64,000 nucleotides of DNA from the NCBI GenBank assembly GCA_964587125.1, contig CAZPKC010000011.1, positions 11,509 through 75,508 on the forward strand. Reading direction: 5' to 3'. Below, piece by piece: positions 18,579 through 27,098 of this stretch. Positions within the stretch are counted from its first letter, which is position 1. Every line of letters begins with the position of its first letter. The DNA comes from CAIXLI01 sp964587125. Its GTDB lineage: Bacteria > Pseudomonadota > Alphaproteobacteria > UBA9219. The position numbers and the translations under genes were made by a program. The notes below the pieces were generated by a model. It was not told where the DNA came from. It saw nothing but the letters and a program-made list of their open reading frames with translations, and did not search any database.

Positions 18579-19113
18579 CCACGGGAACGACTTTACGGCG
18601 GCTTTTTTCGGTTTTGAACGAGCGCTCCAAATCCGAAGCGATGGCTTCGCTGACAAACGGCCTCACGTCGCCGCCCAAGCGCGCGATTTCCTTGACGAAG
18701 CTCGACGAGATGAACTGCGTTCCCTCTGTCGCGGAAAGGAAAATGGTTTCGATGTCGGGATACATGCGGTAATTCATCGCCGCCATTTGGATTTCATATT
18801 CGAAATCCGACACGGCGCGCAGGCCGCGCACAATGACCGAAGAACCGATTTTTTGAGCAAAATGCATCAACAGATTGTTGAAAGGCATCACGACGATGTT
18901 TTTGCCGTTTCCCAAGGCTTTGATTTCGCGCTCGATCATTTTAACGCGAACCGCCGCATCGAACAACGGGCCTTTGCCCGAACTCCGCGCCACGCCGATT
19001 ACGAGATAATCCACGAGGCGCGCGGCGCGCTGGATGATGTCGGTATGCCCGCGCGTGATCGGATCGAACGTGCCCGGATAAAGGCCGATGCGCTGCCTGT
19101 TGATTTTTGCCAT
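18568..19113 (-). CDS. coaD: Pantetheine-phosphate adenylyltransferase
   Basis: 181 residues. It makes dephospho-CoA from 4'-phosphopantetheine and ATP, the penultimate step of CoA synthesis. The nucleotidyltransferase motif YPGTFDPITRGHTDII is at residues 13-28, and RGLRAVSDFEYEIQMA and SSFVKEIARLGG are family-typical. The C-terminus is about 15 residues longer than in E. coli. It lies on the same strand downstream of gyrA, the common alphaproteobacterial order, but here nearly 800 bp separate the two, including a separate promoter and a possible structured leader. Confidence 0.95.
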   Translation of the reverse strand: MAKINRQRIGLYPGTFDPITRGHTDIIQRAARLVDYLVIGVARSSGKGPLFDAAVRVKMIEREIKALGNGKNIVVMPFNNLLMHFAQKIGSSVIVRGLRAVSDFEYEIQMAAMNYRMYPDIETIFLSATEGTQFISSSFVKEIARLGGDVRPFVSEAIASDLERSFKTEKSRRKVVPVVRD

Positions 19114-19189
19114 TTGATTGCCTGCGTTAGGAAAAACGGGGAATCGCAGGGTTATATCATGTTTTCGCGTCTTGAAATCTGAATTTTCT

Positions 19190-19404
19190 TATCGAGCAGG
19201 CGCTTGTTGGTACACCTCCCTGAAAGGAGGGCAGCGCAAGCGGCGCCACCTCTTGCTAACGAACCTGATTTGAAAGGAGCCGCGTTTTTCGCAGAGAGCT
19301 TTCAAAACACCTCGTTAACGGTCATAGGTTTCTCTTAAGTTCTTCGTCACGTCATTTATATAAGCCTTTTTCTCAACGATTCATTGCACGCTCACCATGA
19401 GCAT
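19190..19404 (-). ncRNA. Candidate structured leader or small RNA before coaD
   Basis: The region between a strong promoter (19411-19439) and coaD has nested complementary segments. TAACGA pairs with TCGTTA and TTGAAAG with CTTTCAA around a GC-rich loop (about 19258-19320). A second hairpin has CGCTTG/CAAGCG outside CCTCC/GGAGG (about 19200-19250). AACCT and AGGTT could pair instead, giving an alternative fold. I found no signature of 6S RNA, RNase P, SRP RNA or tmRNA. It could be a coaD regulatory leader or a free sRNA. Confidence 0.4.
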
Positions 19405-19410
19405 GAGGCG

Positions 19411-19439
19411 ACTATATCCCATGAAAAAAGGGAAGTCAA
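19411..19439 (-). promoter_or_regulatory. Strong sigma-70 promoter upstream of coaD
   Basis: On the minus strand the -35 TTGACT (19434-19439) and -10 TATAGT (19411-19416) are separated by exactly 17 bp. Predicted transcription start is near 19404, about 290 nt before the coaD ATG. Confidence 0.75.
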
Positions 19440-19528
19440 GGGAAAAATCACATGCTTGAAAGATTATTGTGGGATTTATCATATGTCCTTGAAGAAAAAC
19501 GACAAAGGCGGGTTTTTGTGGAAAGGCT

Positions 19529-19558
19529 GACTGGATTCCGGCTTTCGCCGGAATGACG
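19529..19558. repeat. Short palindromic repeat (GGATTCCGGC...GCCGGAATGACG)
   Basis: Minimal hairpin form of the palindromic family: the ATTCCGGC/GCCGGAAT arms meet around TTTC and the unit ends in GACG. It lies in the gyrA-coaD gap, 14 bp from a longer family member. Confidence 0.75.
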
Positions 19559-19572
19559 ATGAAGAAGGGAAG

Positions 19573-19642
19573 AAACCAAATCGGATTCCGCATAAGTTTT
19601 CTTTCGCGCGAGAGCGTGAAGAGAAAACTTTGCGGAATGACG
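19573..19642. repeat. Long palindromic repeat, gyrA-coaD gap
   Basis: Opens with AACCAAATCGGATTCCGCATAA and closes with TTTGCGGAATGACG. The inner arms TTTTCTTTCGC and GCGTGAAGAGAAAA pair imperfectly. The same outer arms occur at 22717, 26436, 42032 and 56141. Confidence 0.85.
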
Positions 19643-19650
19643 GTGGTTAT

Positions 19651-19901
19651 TTATCGGGAACAAACGGAAAGAAGACCCCGCATGATCCGAATCTTTAGCT
19701 TTGGATCGTGGGCAGTGCAATCATCGTTCGGATTGGTAAGGCAACTTACTGCCCAAGGTGTGTGGCCAGAAAAACAAATGTGATAACCATCTATCTTGCA
19801 AACACTTTTCCTACAGTCGGAACAGGCGTTCTTTCCCGCACGACGTATGGTGTCTTCGATAAATTCATCTATACCAATAATAGAAAAAAATTCTTAAACA
19901 T
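19651..19901 (-). pseudogene. Cys-rich small gene interrupted at a T7 run
   Basis: The ATG at 19901 follows a GGAAAGGT ribosome site 6 bp after the gyrA stop. The zero frame stops after ten codons. The -1 frame from the TTT TTT tract (A7 on the plus strand, 19884-19890) continues to a stop at 19651-19653 and would give an 83-residue protein. Its middle holds six Cys (NACSDCRKSVCKIDGYHIC, then SC and DC). Possible explanations are a degraded gene, a sequencing error in the homopolymer, or -1 slippage on T TTT TTT C. The extended reading is inferred; the frame break is seen. Confidence 0.5.
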
Positions 19902-19906
19902 GGTTC

Positions 19907-22675
19907 TTACCTTTCCTCGCTATTTTCTCCTTTTTCGCCTTCAACTTCGTTACATTCTTCGCCACCGCCCGATTGGTCGTCCACGGCGGCGACGGAGACG
20001 ACTTTTTCGGCCTGATCGACGCGGAAGACGGTCACGCCTTGGGTGCGGCGGCCTGCTATGCGGATATCCTTGACCGGCGAACGGATAATCTGGCCGCCGT
20101 CCGAAACCAGCATGATTTCCTGACCGTCTTTCACGGGGAACGTGGCAACGATAAGCCCGTTGCGCTCGGACATATCCATGTTCCAGATGCCCTGCCCTCC
20201 GCGCCCCGAAATGCGGTATTCATAGGCCGAGGTGCGCTTGCCGAAGCCTCGTTCGGAAACGGTGAGGAGGAAGTCTTCCAAGCCCGCGAGTTCCGCATAG
20301 CGTTCGGGCGACAGGGTTAAATTCGTTGCCGTTGCTTCCTCGTCACCCTCCTTCGCCAAGGCTTCGGAGGGCAGGTCGTCGATTTCGCCTGCCGCGCGTC
20401 TTGCGGCGTTGGCTTGTTTCAAATAAGCGGCGCGTTCGTCCGGCGTGGCTTCGACGTGGCGCAAAATCGACATTGAAATGAGAACGTCGCCTTCGGCCAA
20501 TTTGATTCCGCGCACGCCCGTGGAATTGCGCCCGACAAAGACGCGGATTTCATCGACGGCGAAGCGGATCGCCTTGCCTTGCTTCGTCGCCAATAAAATA
20601 TCGTCAGTTTCCGAGCAGGTGTTGACGGAAATGAGATGATCGCCTTCGTCGAGCTTCATCGCGATGATGCCGCTGGGGCGCACGTTGCTGAAATCCGACA
20701 ACTGATTGCGGCGCACCGTGCCGCTGGTCGTCGCGAACATGACGAAAAGCTTGTCCCACGTCGTTTCGTCTTCCGGCAGATGAAGGACTGTCGTGATCGT
20801 TTCGCCTTGCTCAAGCGGCAGCAGATTCACGAGCGCTTTGCCGCGCGACTGGGGCGTGGCGAGCGGCAGTTTATAGACCTTCAGTTTATAGACGCGCCCC
20901 AACGACGAGAAAAACAGCATCGGCGTGTGCGTACTCGCCACGAAAATATCGCTGACGAAATCTTCTTCCTTCGTCGCCATGCCCGCGCGGCCTTTGCCTC
21001 CGCGCTTCTGCGCGCGATACGTGGAAAGAGGCACGCGCTTGACGTAGCCTTCGTGGCTTACGGTCACGACCATGTCTTCGCGTTGGATGAGGTCTTCGAT
21101 GTCCTGTTCGAATTCGACGGGCGTGATTTCCGTTTTGCGCGGCGTGGCGAATTTAAGCTTAATCGCGGCGAGTTCGTCCGACATGATTTGGAACACGCGC
21201 TCGCGCTTGGCGAGGATGTCGAGGTAATCGGCTATTTGCGCGACCACTTCGCGAAGATCGTTGCCGATCTTGTCGCGTTCAAGCCCCGTCAGGCGATGCA
21301 GGCGCAAATCGAGAATGGCTTTGGCCTGCGTTTCGCTGAGTTTATACGAAGGGTTCGCGGCCTTGGCGTCGAACGATTCATCGACGAGCGTGATGAGCGG
21401 GCCGACGTCGCCGACCGGCCACGCTTTGGCCATCAATTCCTGCTTGGCGATTGCGGGATCGTTGGCTTTGCGTATCAGCGCGATGATTTCGTCGATATTG
21501 GCTACCGCGACGGCGAGGCCGAGCAAGACATGCGCGCGGTCGCGGGCCTGGCGCAGTTCGTATTCGGTCCTGCGCGTGATGACTTTTTCGCGGAAATCGA
21601 CGAAGGCTTTGAGAACGTCCTTCAGGTTCATTAATTCCGGCCGCCCGTTGTTGAGCGCGAGCATGTTGACGGCGAAATTCGTCTGCAACGGCGTGTGCGC
21701 GAAAAGCTGGTTCAAAACCACTTCGGCCATCGCGTCGCGCTTGAGCTCGACCACCACGCGGACGCCGTCGCGGTCGGATTCGTCGCGGAGTTCGGAGATG
21801 CCTTCGATGATTTTCTCATGCACGCATTCCGCGATGCGCTTGACCAAGGCTTCCTTGTTCAACTGGAACGGAATTTCGGTAAAGACGATGGCTTGGCGGT
21901 CCTTGCGGATTTCCTCGATCGCGTGGCGCGCGCGCATGACGATGCTGCCGCGTCCCGTATGCATCGCGGCGCGGCATCCCGAAGCGCCCAGAATAATCGC
22001 GCCCGTCGGAAAATCGGGGCCAGGGATGATTTCAAGCAGTTCTTCGATTCCGATATCCGGATTTTGGATCACCGCGAGCGTCGCGTCCACGACTTCGCCC
22101 AGATTGTGCGGCGGAATGTTCGTCGCCATGCCGACCGCTATGCCGCCGCCCCCGTTGACGAGCAGATTGGGAAAACGCGCGGGTAAAACATCCGGCTCTT
22201 GCAGCGATTCATCGTAGTTGGGATGGAAATCGACCGTATCCTTGTCGATGTCTTCGAGCATCGTTTCGGCGGCTTTGTCGAGGCGCGCTTCCGTGTAACG
22301 CATCGCGGCTGCGCTGTCGCCGTCCATCGAGCCGAAGTTGCCTTGGCCGTCGATCAGCGTCAGGCGCATCGAAAAATCCTGCGCCATGCGAACCATCGCG
22401 TCGTAAATCGCGCTGTCGCCGTGCGGGTGGTATTTGCCCATCACGTCGCCCACGATGCGCGCCGATTTGCGGAACGGTTTCGTGCTGTCGTAGCCGTTTT
22501 CCTTCATCGCGTAGAGGATGCGGCGGTGAACCGGCTTCAATCCGTCGCGCACGTCGGGCAGCGCGCGGGAGACGATCACGCTCATCGCGTAGGCGAGATA
22601 GGATTGCCGCATCTCGTCTTCGATCGTGACGGGCGAGATGTCGGAAGGCGGAGGCGTAACGGCGGTGTCGGTCAC
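19907..22675 (-). CDS. gyrA: DNA gyrase subunit A
   Basis: 922 residues. With GyrB it introduces negative supercoils. The catalytic Tyr127 is in AAMRYTEARL. The quinolone-determining region reads HPHGDSAIYDAMVRMAQD, with Ser88 and Asp92, the residues usually found in susceptible enzymes. The C-terminal beta-pinwheel includes the GyrA-box QRGGKGRAG. A roughly 50-residue Ala/Glu-rich insertion lies between pinwheel blades (around residue 770), and the tail is acidic. The start is GTG with AGGA 8 nt upstream. Confidence 0.97.
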   Translation of the reverse strand: MTDTAVTPPPSDISPVTIEDEMRQSYLAYAMSVIVSRALPDVRDGLKPVHRRILYAMKENGYDSTKPFRKSARIVGDVMGKYHPHGDSAIYDAMVRMAQDFSMRLTLIDGQGNFGSMDGDSAAAMRYTEARLDKAAETMLEDIDKDTVDFHPNYDESLQEPDVLPARFPNLLVNGGGGIAVGMATNIPPHNLGEVVDATLAVIQNPDIGIEELLEIIPGPDFPTGAIILGASGCRAAMHTGRGSIVMRARHAIEEIRKDRQAIVFTEIPFQLNKEALVKRIAECVHEKIIEGISELRDESDRDGVRVVVELKRDAMAEVVLNQLFAHTPLQTNFAVNMLALNNGRPELMNLKDVLKAFVDFREKVITRRTEYELRQARDRAHVLLGLAVAVANIDEIIALIRKANDPAIAKQELMAKAWPVGDVGPLITLVDESFDAKAANPSYKLSETQAKAILDLRLHRLTGLERDKIGNDLREVVAQIADYLDILAKRERVFQIMSDELAAIKLKFATPRKTEITPVEFEQDIEDLIQREDMVVTVSHEGYVKRVPLSTYRAQKRGGKGRAGMATKEEDFVSDIFVASTHTPMLFFSSLGRVYKLKVYKLPLATPQSRGKALVNLLPLEQGETITTVLHLPEDETTWDKLFVMFATTSGTVRRNQLSDFSNVRPSGIIAMKLDEGDHLISVNTCSETDDILLATKQGKAIRFAVDEIRVFVGRNSTGVRGIKLAEGDVLISMSILRHVEATPDERAAYLKQANAARRAAGEIDDLPSEALAKEGDEEATATNLTLSPERYAELAGLEDFLLTVSERGFGKRTSAYEYRISGRGGQGIWNMDMSERNGLIVATFPVKDGQEIMLVSDGGQIIRSPVKDIRIAGRRTQGVTVFRVDQAEKVVSVAAVDDQSGGGEECNEVEGEKGENSEER

Positions 22676-22716
22676 AATGTGTCCTGCTTTCTAGAGTTTT
22701 TCTTTCAGCCGAAGAA

Positions 22717-22780
22717 AACCAAATCGGATTCCGCATAAATTTCCTTTCGCTTCGCGAAGAGAAAATTTTGCGGAATGACG
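22717..22780. repeat. Long palindromic repeat, gyrA-lolD gap
   Basis: Same outer arms as 19573-19642 (AATCGGATTCCGCATAA / TTTTGCGGAATGACG). The inner hairpin has CTTTCGCTTCGCGAAGAG. It lies 42 bp upstream of the gyrA start. The rest of the 278 bp gap is AT-rich with no gene seen. Confidence 0.85.
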
Positions 22781-22953
22781 AACTTCCTTAACGTTTATTC
22801 TCACCATTCTCAGCCAAAAACCGCGAGAATCACGAAGCCAAAATTTGGCTGATATTTGTAGCATTTATGCTTGCGGCGACCAAGGGAAAAATTGGGGATA
22901 AATCTATTAATTTCAGTATGTTATAGGGAGATTTCAAAGAAAAAAGAATTATC

Positions 22954-23634
22954 TTAAAGCACAGATAAAATCCCGGTCCTGATTTCGACGATTTTGCTCA
23001 TTTTGCGCGCGAGGTCGGCGTTGTGCGTGGCCATGAGGAGCGCGAGCTTTTGGGATTCGACCAATTCTTGCAGCATATCGAATACGTGACTTGCCGTGTC
23101 GGGATCGAGGTTGCCGGTTGGTTCGTCGGCGATGAGCAGATCGGGATTGTTCGCTAAAGCGCGGGCGATTGCGACGCGTTGTTGTTCGCCGCCCGACAGT
23201 TTTCCCGGGCGGTTGTCGGTGCGGTTCGCAAGACCGACTGCTTCGAGCAATTCGCGCGCGCGGTTTTCGGCGGTTTTGCGAGAAATGCCCGCGATCATTT
23301 GCGGCAAGACGATGTTTTCCAAGGCCGAAAATTCCGGCAGCAGATGATGAAACTGATAGACGAAGCCGATTGTGCGGCGGCGCAAGGCCGTGCGGCGCGC
23401 GTCGTCGAGCAAGACGGCGTCTTGACCGCCGATGAAAATCTGGCCTTCGTCAGGTTTTTCGAGAAGCCCCGCGCTGTGAAGAAGCGTCGATTTGCCGGAG
23501 CCGGAGGGGCCGATCAAGGCCACGGTTTCTCCGGCGTTAATCGTGAGCGAGCATCCGCGCAAAACGTGCAGGGGTTCGCCCGCTTGCTCAAACGTGCGCG
23601 TGACGTTGCGGAGATCGAGGACGGGTTCACTCAT
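22954..23634 (-). CDS. lolD: Lipoprotein-releasing ABC transporter ATPase LolD
   Basis: 226 residues. It drives release of outer-membrane lipoproteins from the inner membrane to LolA. Walker A is GPSGSGKST at 42-50. LSGGEQQRVAIARAL is the signature and LLIADEPTGNLD is Walker B. FVYQFHHLLPEFSALENI is the LolD-type Q-loop region. Its start overlaps the end of lolC by 8 bp, so translation is probably coupled. Confidence 0.93.
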   Translation of the reverse strand: MSEPVLDLRNVTRTFEQAGEPLHVLRGCSLTINAGETVALIGPSGSGKSTLLHSAGLLEKPDEGQIFIGGQDAVLLDDARRTALRRRTIGFVYQFHHLLPEFSALENIVLPQMIAGISRKTAENRARELLEAVGLANRTDNRPGKLSGGEQQRVAIARALANNPDLLIADEPTGNLDPDTASHVFDMLQELVESQKLALLMATHNADLARKMSKIVEIRTGILSVL

Positions 23635-24880
23635 AACGCAACGCCTCTACCGGATCGAGTTTTGCCGCGCGCCACGACGGATATAACGTGGCGAGAAAGG
23701 AAAGCGCCAGAGACATGAGCACGACGCGCACGACATCGTTTGGATCGACGACCGAAGGCATGTGGGTCAGGAAATAAACGTCCGGCGCGAACGGATCGGT
23801 GTGCGTGAGGAATTGCACGACTTGGCGCAGGCCTTCGATGTGATGCGCGATAAAGAGGCCCAAGGCGAGGCCCGCCGACGTGCCGACGACGCCGATAAAA
23901 GAGCCGTTCAAGAAAAATATCCGCATAATCATGCCGCGCGTCGCGCCCATCGTGCGCAGAATGGCGATGTCGCGGCCTTTGTCTTTCACGAGCATGATGA
24001 GGCTTGAAATAATGTTGAAGGCGGCGACCAAAATGATCATTGTCAAAATCAGGAACATCACGTTGCGCTCGACTTGAAGCGCGGTGAAGAAGCTCGAGTT
24101 GCTTTGCTGCCAATCGAGCAGGCGCACGGGCTGCGGTTGCATGGGGCCTATGGCGGCAACGATATCGGCGCGGACTTTTTGCATGTTTTGCGGGTCGCGC
24201 ACGAACATCTCCAACGCCGTCACGCCGTTGCCGGTTTTGAAAAAAATCTGCGCGGATTCCAGCGGCATGAAGATAAAGCTGTTGTCGTACTCATACATGC
24301 CGACGTCGAAAATCGCGCCGATTTTATAGCCGCGAAGGCGGGGCGCTGCGCCGAACACCGTCGTTTTGCTCACCGGAGAAATAAGCGTGAGCGTGTCGCC
24401 AAGACGCAGATCGAGCCTTTGCGCCATGCGCACGCCTATCGCTATCGTGTTGTCGCCGAAATCGTTCAGCGAACCGGCGACGATATGGTTGGCGATTGTC
24501 GGGCGGTTTTTGATCGCTTCCGCCGTCAGGCCGCGAACGTAGGCTCCCGATGCCGTTCCGTTATAGGTGATAAGGGCTTGCGCTTCGACCGTCGGCGCAA
24601 CGGCAACGACATCGGGAACCTTGGCGATGCGGTCGAGAAGCGGTTTGTAATCGTCGATCGGGCCTTGCATCGCGTAGAGATTCAGGTGCCCGTTGAGGCC
24701 AAGAACGCGCTGGAACAATTCCTCGCGGAAACCGTTCATGACCGACATAACGACGATGAGCGTCGCCACGCCGAGCGCGATGCCGATAAGCGAAAACCAC
24801 GTGATGACGGAGATAAAGCCCTCCTGCCGCTTGGCCCGGAGATAGCGCATCGCTACGAGGATTTCGAAGGGAGAGAACAT
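23627..24880 (-). CDS. lolC: Lipoprotein-releasing ABC transporter permease LolC/LolE
   Basis: 417 residues, MacB/FtsX-type permease: one N-terminal membrane span, a large periplasmic domain (about residues 50-270) and three C-terminal spans. MFSPFEILVAMRYLRAKRQEGFISV-like N-termini are diagnostic for LolC/E. Only one permease gene is present, as in many alphaproteobacteria where a homodimer serves. The ATG at 24880 overlaps the proS stop (TGATG). An extra 50 residues reading upstream would be Arg-rich and lie inside proS, so I reject them. Confidence 0.93.
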   Translation of the reverse strand: MFSPFEILVAMRYLRAKRQEGFISVITWFSLIGIALGVATLIVVMSVMNGFREELFQRVLGLNGHLNLYAMQGPIDDYKPLLDRIAKVPDVVAVAPTVEAQALITYNGTASGAYVRGLTAEAIKNRPTIANHIVAGSLNDFGDNTIAIGVRMAQRLDLRLGDTLTLISPVSKTTVFGAAPRLRGYKIGAIFDVGMYEYDNSFIFMPLESAQIFFKTGNGVTALEMFVRDPQNMQKVRADIVAAIGPMQPQPVRLLDWQQSNSSFFTALQVERNVMFLILTMIILVAAFNIISSLIMLVKDKGRDIAILRTMGATRGMIMRIFFLNGSFIGVVGTSAGLALGLFIAHHIEGLRQVVQFLTHTDPFAPDVYFLTHMPSVVDPNDVVRVVLMSLALSFLATLYPSWRAAKLDPVEALRYE

Positions 24881-26412
24881 CAGTACGCTCTCGCGAAGAT
24901 AACGTCTTGCGTAGCGGAAGCGCCGGTGAGGACGCATTTGCCTTCTTTTCCGTCTTGATCGAAGGGAATGCAGCGGACGGTAACGCCGAGTTCTTCGAGC
25001 GCGGGGAGAGATTTCGGGTCGCCAGACCATTTGGCGCGGACGAAGCCCTGCCCGCTGACGAAACTGTTGTCGGCGTCTTTTTTGAAATACGCCTCGAAGC
25101 CAGCGCGGGTTTTAATGTCGGTGACGGTGCGCGATTTCATGAATGCCGAGGCTGCGTCGAACATGCCTTTTTGGATTTCCGCAAGTTCCGCGACGATGCC
25201 GCCGATAAATTCGCCCCGCGCGGCGAAGCGTTTGCCTTTGTCGAGTTGGTCGCGGCGCGTGATACAGACTTTGTTGCCTTCGACATCGCGCGGGCCGATT
25301 TCAAGAACGAGCGGCGTTCCTTTTTTGACCCAATCCCATTTTTTGTCGGCGCCGGAGATGTCGCGCGTATCGATTTTCGCGCGAACGGGTTCGCCTGCGT
25401 AAGTTTGCGCCGCAAGTTCGGCTTTCAGGCTTTCGCAATAGGACATGACCGCGTTATTGTCGCTGCCTTCGCGCAGGATAGGGATGATGACGACTTGCCA
25501 AGGCGCTATGCGAGGAGGAACGCGAAGGCCGTTGTCGTCCGCGTGGCCCATGACCAAAGCGCCGAGCAAGCGCGTCGAAACGCCCCATGAGGTTGTGTGA
25601 ACGTATTCTAGATCGCCGTTGCGGTTTTGGAACTGGATATTGAGCGATTTCGAGAAATTCTGTCCGAGATAATGCGACGTTCCGGCCTGCAACGCGCGTC
25701 CGTCTTGCATCATCGCTTCGATGGAGAACGAGTTGACTGCGCCCGGGAAACGCTCGTTCGCGGGCTTTTCGCCGCAGATAACGGGAAGCGCCAAGACTTC
25801 CTCGGCGAATTGGCGATAGACTTCGTGCATCTTGCGGGCTTCGGCCATTGCGTCTTCGAAAGCTTCGTGCGCCGTATGGCCTTCCTGCCACAAAAATTCA
25901 GTCGTGCGGAGCAAAAGGCGCGGGCGCATTTCCCACCTGACGACGTTCGCCCATTGGTTTACGAGCAACGGCAGATCGCGGTACGATTTGATCCATTTCG
26001 CCATAGCCGCGCCGATGACGGTTTCGGACGTGGGGCGGACGATGAGCGGTTCTTCGAGTTCGCCATCGGGAATGAGGACGCCCTCTTTCATTGCAAGGCG
26101 ATGATGCGTGACAATCGCCATTTCTTTGGCGAAGCCTTCGACATGCTCGGCTTCCTTCTGGAAATAGCTGAGCGGGATGAAAAGCGGAAAATAGCAGTTC
26201 TCGTGCCCCGTTTCCTTAAAGCGGCGGTCGAGGTCGCGCTGCATAAGTTCCCAGATTCCATATCCGTTCGGCTTGATGATCATGCAGCCGCGCACGCCCG
26301 ACAGCTCGGCCATGTCCGAGGCGCGGACGATTTGCTGATACCATTCGGCGTAATTTTCCGCGCGCGTCGGCGTGATCGCGGTTTTAGGGGCTTGGGATTT
26401 GGGGGTGTTCAT
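24880..26412 (-). CDS. proS: Prolyl-tRNA synthetase, archaeal/eukaryotic type
   Basis: 510 residues. It charges tRNA-Pro. The sequence is of the ProS type 3 (Thermus/archaeal/eukaryotic) class: SEWY-like start, RGCMIIKPNGYGIWE, RFKETGHENCYFPLFIP, RPTSETVIG, LLRTTEFLWQEGHTAH, HTTSWGVSTR and a C-terminal extension ending FARAY. It lacks the INS editing insertion of ordinary bacterial ProRS. The C-terminal zinc module seems eroded, since the usual CxxC after FCV has become CVLTGAS. It heads the proS-lolC-lolD operon in the position where alphaproteobacteria normally carry the bacterial enzyme. Confidence 0.93.
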   Translation of the reverse strand: MNTPKSQAPKTAITPTRAENYAEWYQQIVRASDMAELSGVRGCMIIKPNGYGIWELMQRDLDRRFKETGHENCYFPLFIPLSYFQKEAEHVEGFAKEMAIVTHHRLAMKEGVLIPDGELEEPLIVRPTSETVIGAAMAKWIKSYRDLPLLVNQWANVVRWEMRPRLLLRTTEFLWQEGHTAHEAFEDAMAEARKMHEVYRQFAEEVLALPVICGEKPANERFPGAVNSFSIEAMMQDGRALQAGTSHYLGQNFSKSLNIQFQNRNGDLEYVHTTSWGVSTRLLGALVMGHADDNGLRVPPRIAPWQVVIIPILREGSDNNAVMSYCESLKAELAAQTYAGEPVRAKIDTRDISGADKKWDWVKKGTPLVLEIGPRDVEGNKVCITRRDQLDKGKRFAARGEFIGGIVAELAEIQKGMFDAASAFMKSRTVTDIKTRAGFEAYFKKDADNSFVSGQGFVRAKWSGDPKSLPALEELGVTVRCIPFDQDGKEGKCVLTGASATQDVIFARAY

Positions 26413-26435
26413 AACCTAATGACCTGAAAGAAGAA

Positions 26436-26504
26436 AAACAAATCGGATTCCGCATAAATTCGCATTTTTGCAAGAAGCAAAAAAGCGAATTTTGCGGAAT
26501 GACG
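26436..26504. repeat. Long palindromic repeat upstream of proS
   Basis: AACAAATCGGATTCCGCATAA opens it and TTTTGCGGAATGACG closes it. The inner arms are CGCATTTTTGC and GCAAAAAAGCG. It lies 24 bp upstream of the proS start, between proS and csaA. Confidence 0.85.
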
Positions 26505-26545
26505 TATGGCTAAGAGGTTTTAACAAACTATGCCAACAATGCCAA

Positions 26546-26878
26546 TTAAAACAGCTTGCCGCCATTTGGGACTTTTTTATCGGGGCTTATCAGGACAACC
26601 GCGCCGTTTTCGTCCGGAAAACCGGTGCATAGGAAGTCGGAAACGAAACCTGCGATGTTTTTCTCGCCGAGATTCAGGCATCCGACGACCTGTTTACCTA
26701 TTAACGACTCGGGCGTGTAGTGAACCGTAACTTGAACCGATGTTTGCCGCACGCCGAATTCCGGCCCGAAATCGGCCCAGACCTTATAGGCAGGTTTGCG
26801 TGCCTTGGAAAACGGCTCGGCGCGCACCACCGTGCCCACGCGCAGTTCAACGGACGAAAATTGCTCGTATGCGATCAT
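26546..26878 (-). CDS. csaA: CsaA-like tRNA-binding chaperone
   Basis: 110-residue single-domain protein of the tRNA_bind (EMAP/Trbp111) fold: MIAYEQFSSVELRVGTVV, then PAYKVWADFG, a VTVHYTPESLIGKQV core and GFPDENGAVVLISPDK near the end. CsaA homologues dimerise and bind tRNA or unfolded export substrates. The exact role here is unknown. I use the ATG at 26878, preceded by GGGGGGAGG, rather than 26899. Confidence 0.88.
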   Translation of the reverse strand: MIAYEQFSSVELRVGTVVRAEPFSKARKPAYKVWADFGPEFGVRQTSVQVTVHYTPESLIGKQVVGCLNLGEKNIAGFVSDFLCTGFPDENGAVVLISPDKKVPNGGKLF

Positions 26879-26978
26879 GTACCCTCCCCCCTTCGCCATT
26901 TAAACCGGACAGGCGAAAAATACCTTTTCCCCAGTATTAATCATAGGGGCAATTCTTAATTTCTCGGCTGCTTTGCGT

Positions 26979-27007
26979 TTGACAAAAATACTTTCATTCC
27001 CTAGGTT
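26979..27007 (+). promoter_or_regulatory. Candidate promoter of the LOG-like gene
   Basis: TTGACA (26979-26984), a 17 bp spacer and TAGGTT (27002-27007). The -35 is perfect and the -10 is fair. The predicted start lies about 85 nt upstream of the ATG at 27099. Confidence 0.5.
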
Positions 27008-27098
27008 TCCCGCATTGCGCAAGAGTTGGTTATTTAATGGTTTTTCATATGGTTGCTGCAACTGAAAAGTGTGATGTTTTGTCAAAGGATGTCATTTT

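Noticed and set aside
19190..19404. Known RNA (6S, tmRNA, RNase P, SRP)
   Set aside because: None of the conserved core motifs of these RNAs could be found on either strand.
24881..25030. 50-residue N-terminal extension of LolC
   Set aside because: Arg-rich, lies within proS, and the standard LolC start is at 24880 with a TGATG overlap.
26900..27085. Minus-strand frame in the csaA-LOG gap
   Set aside because: Opposite to a good promoter for the LOG-like gene and without a Shine-Dalgarno.
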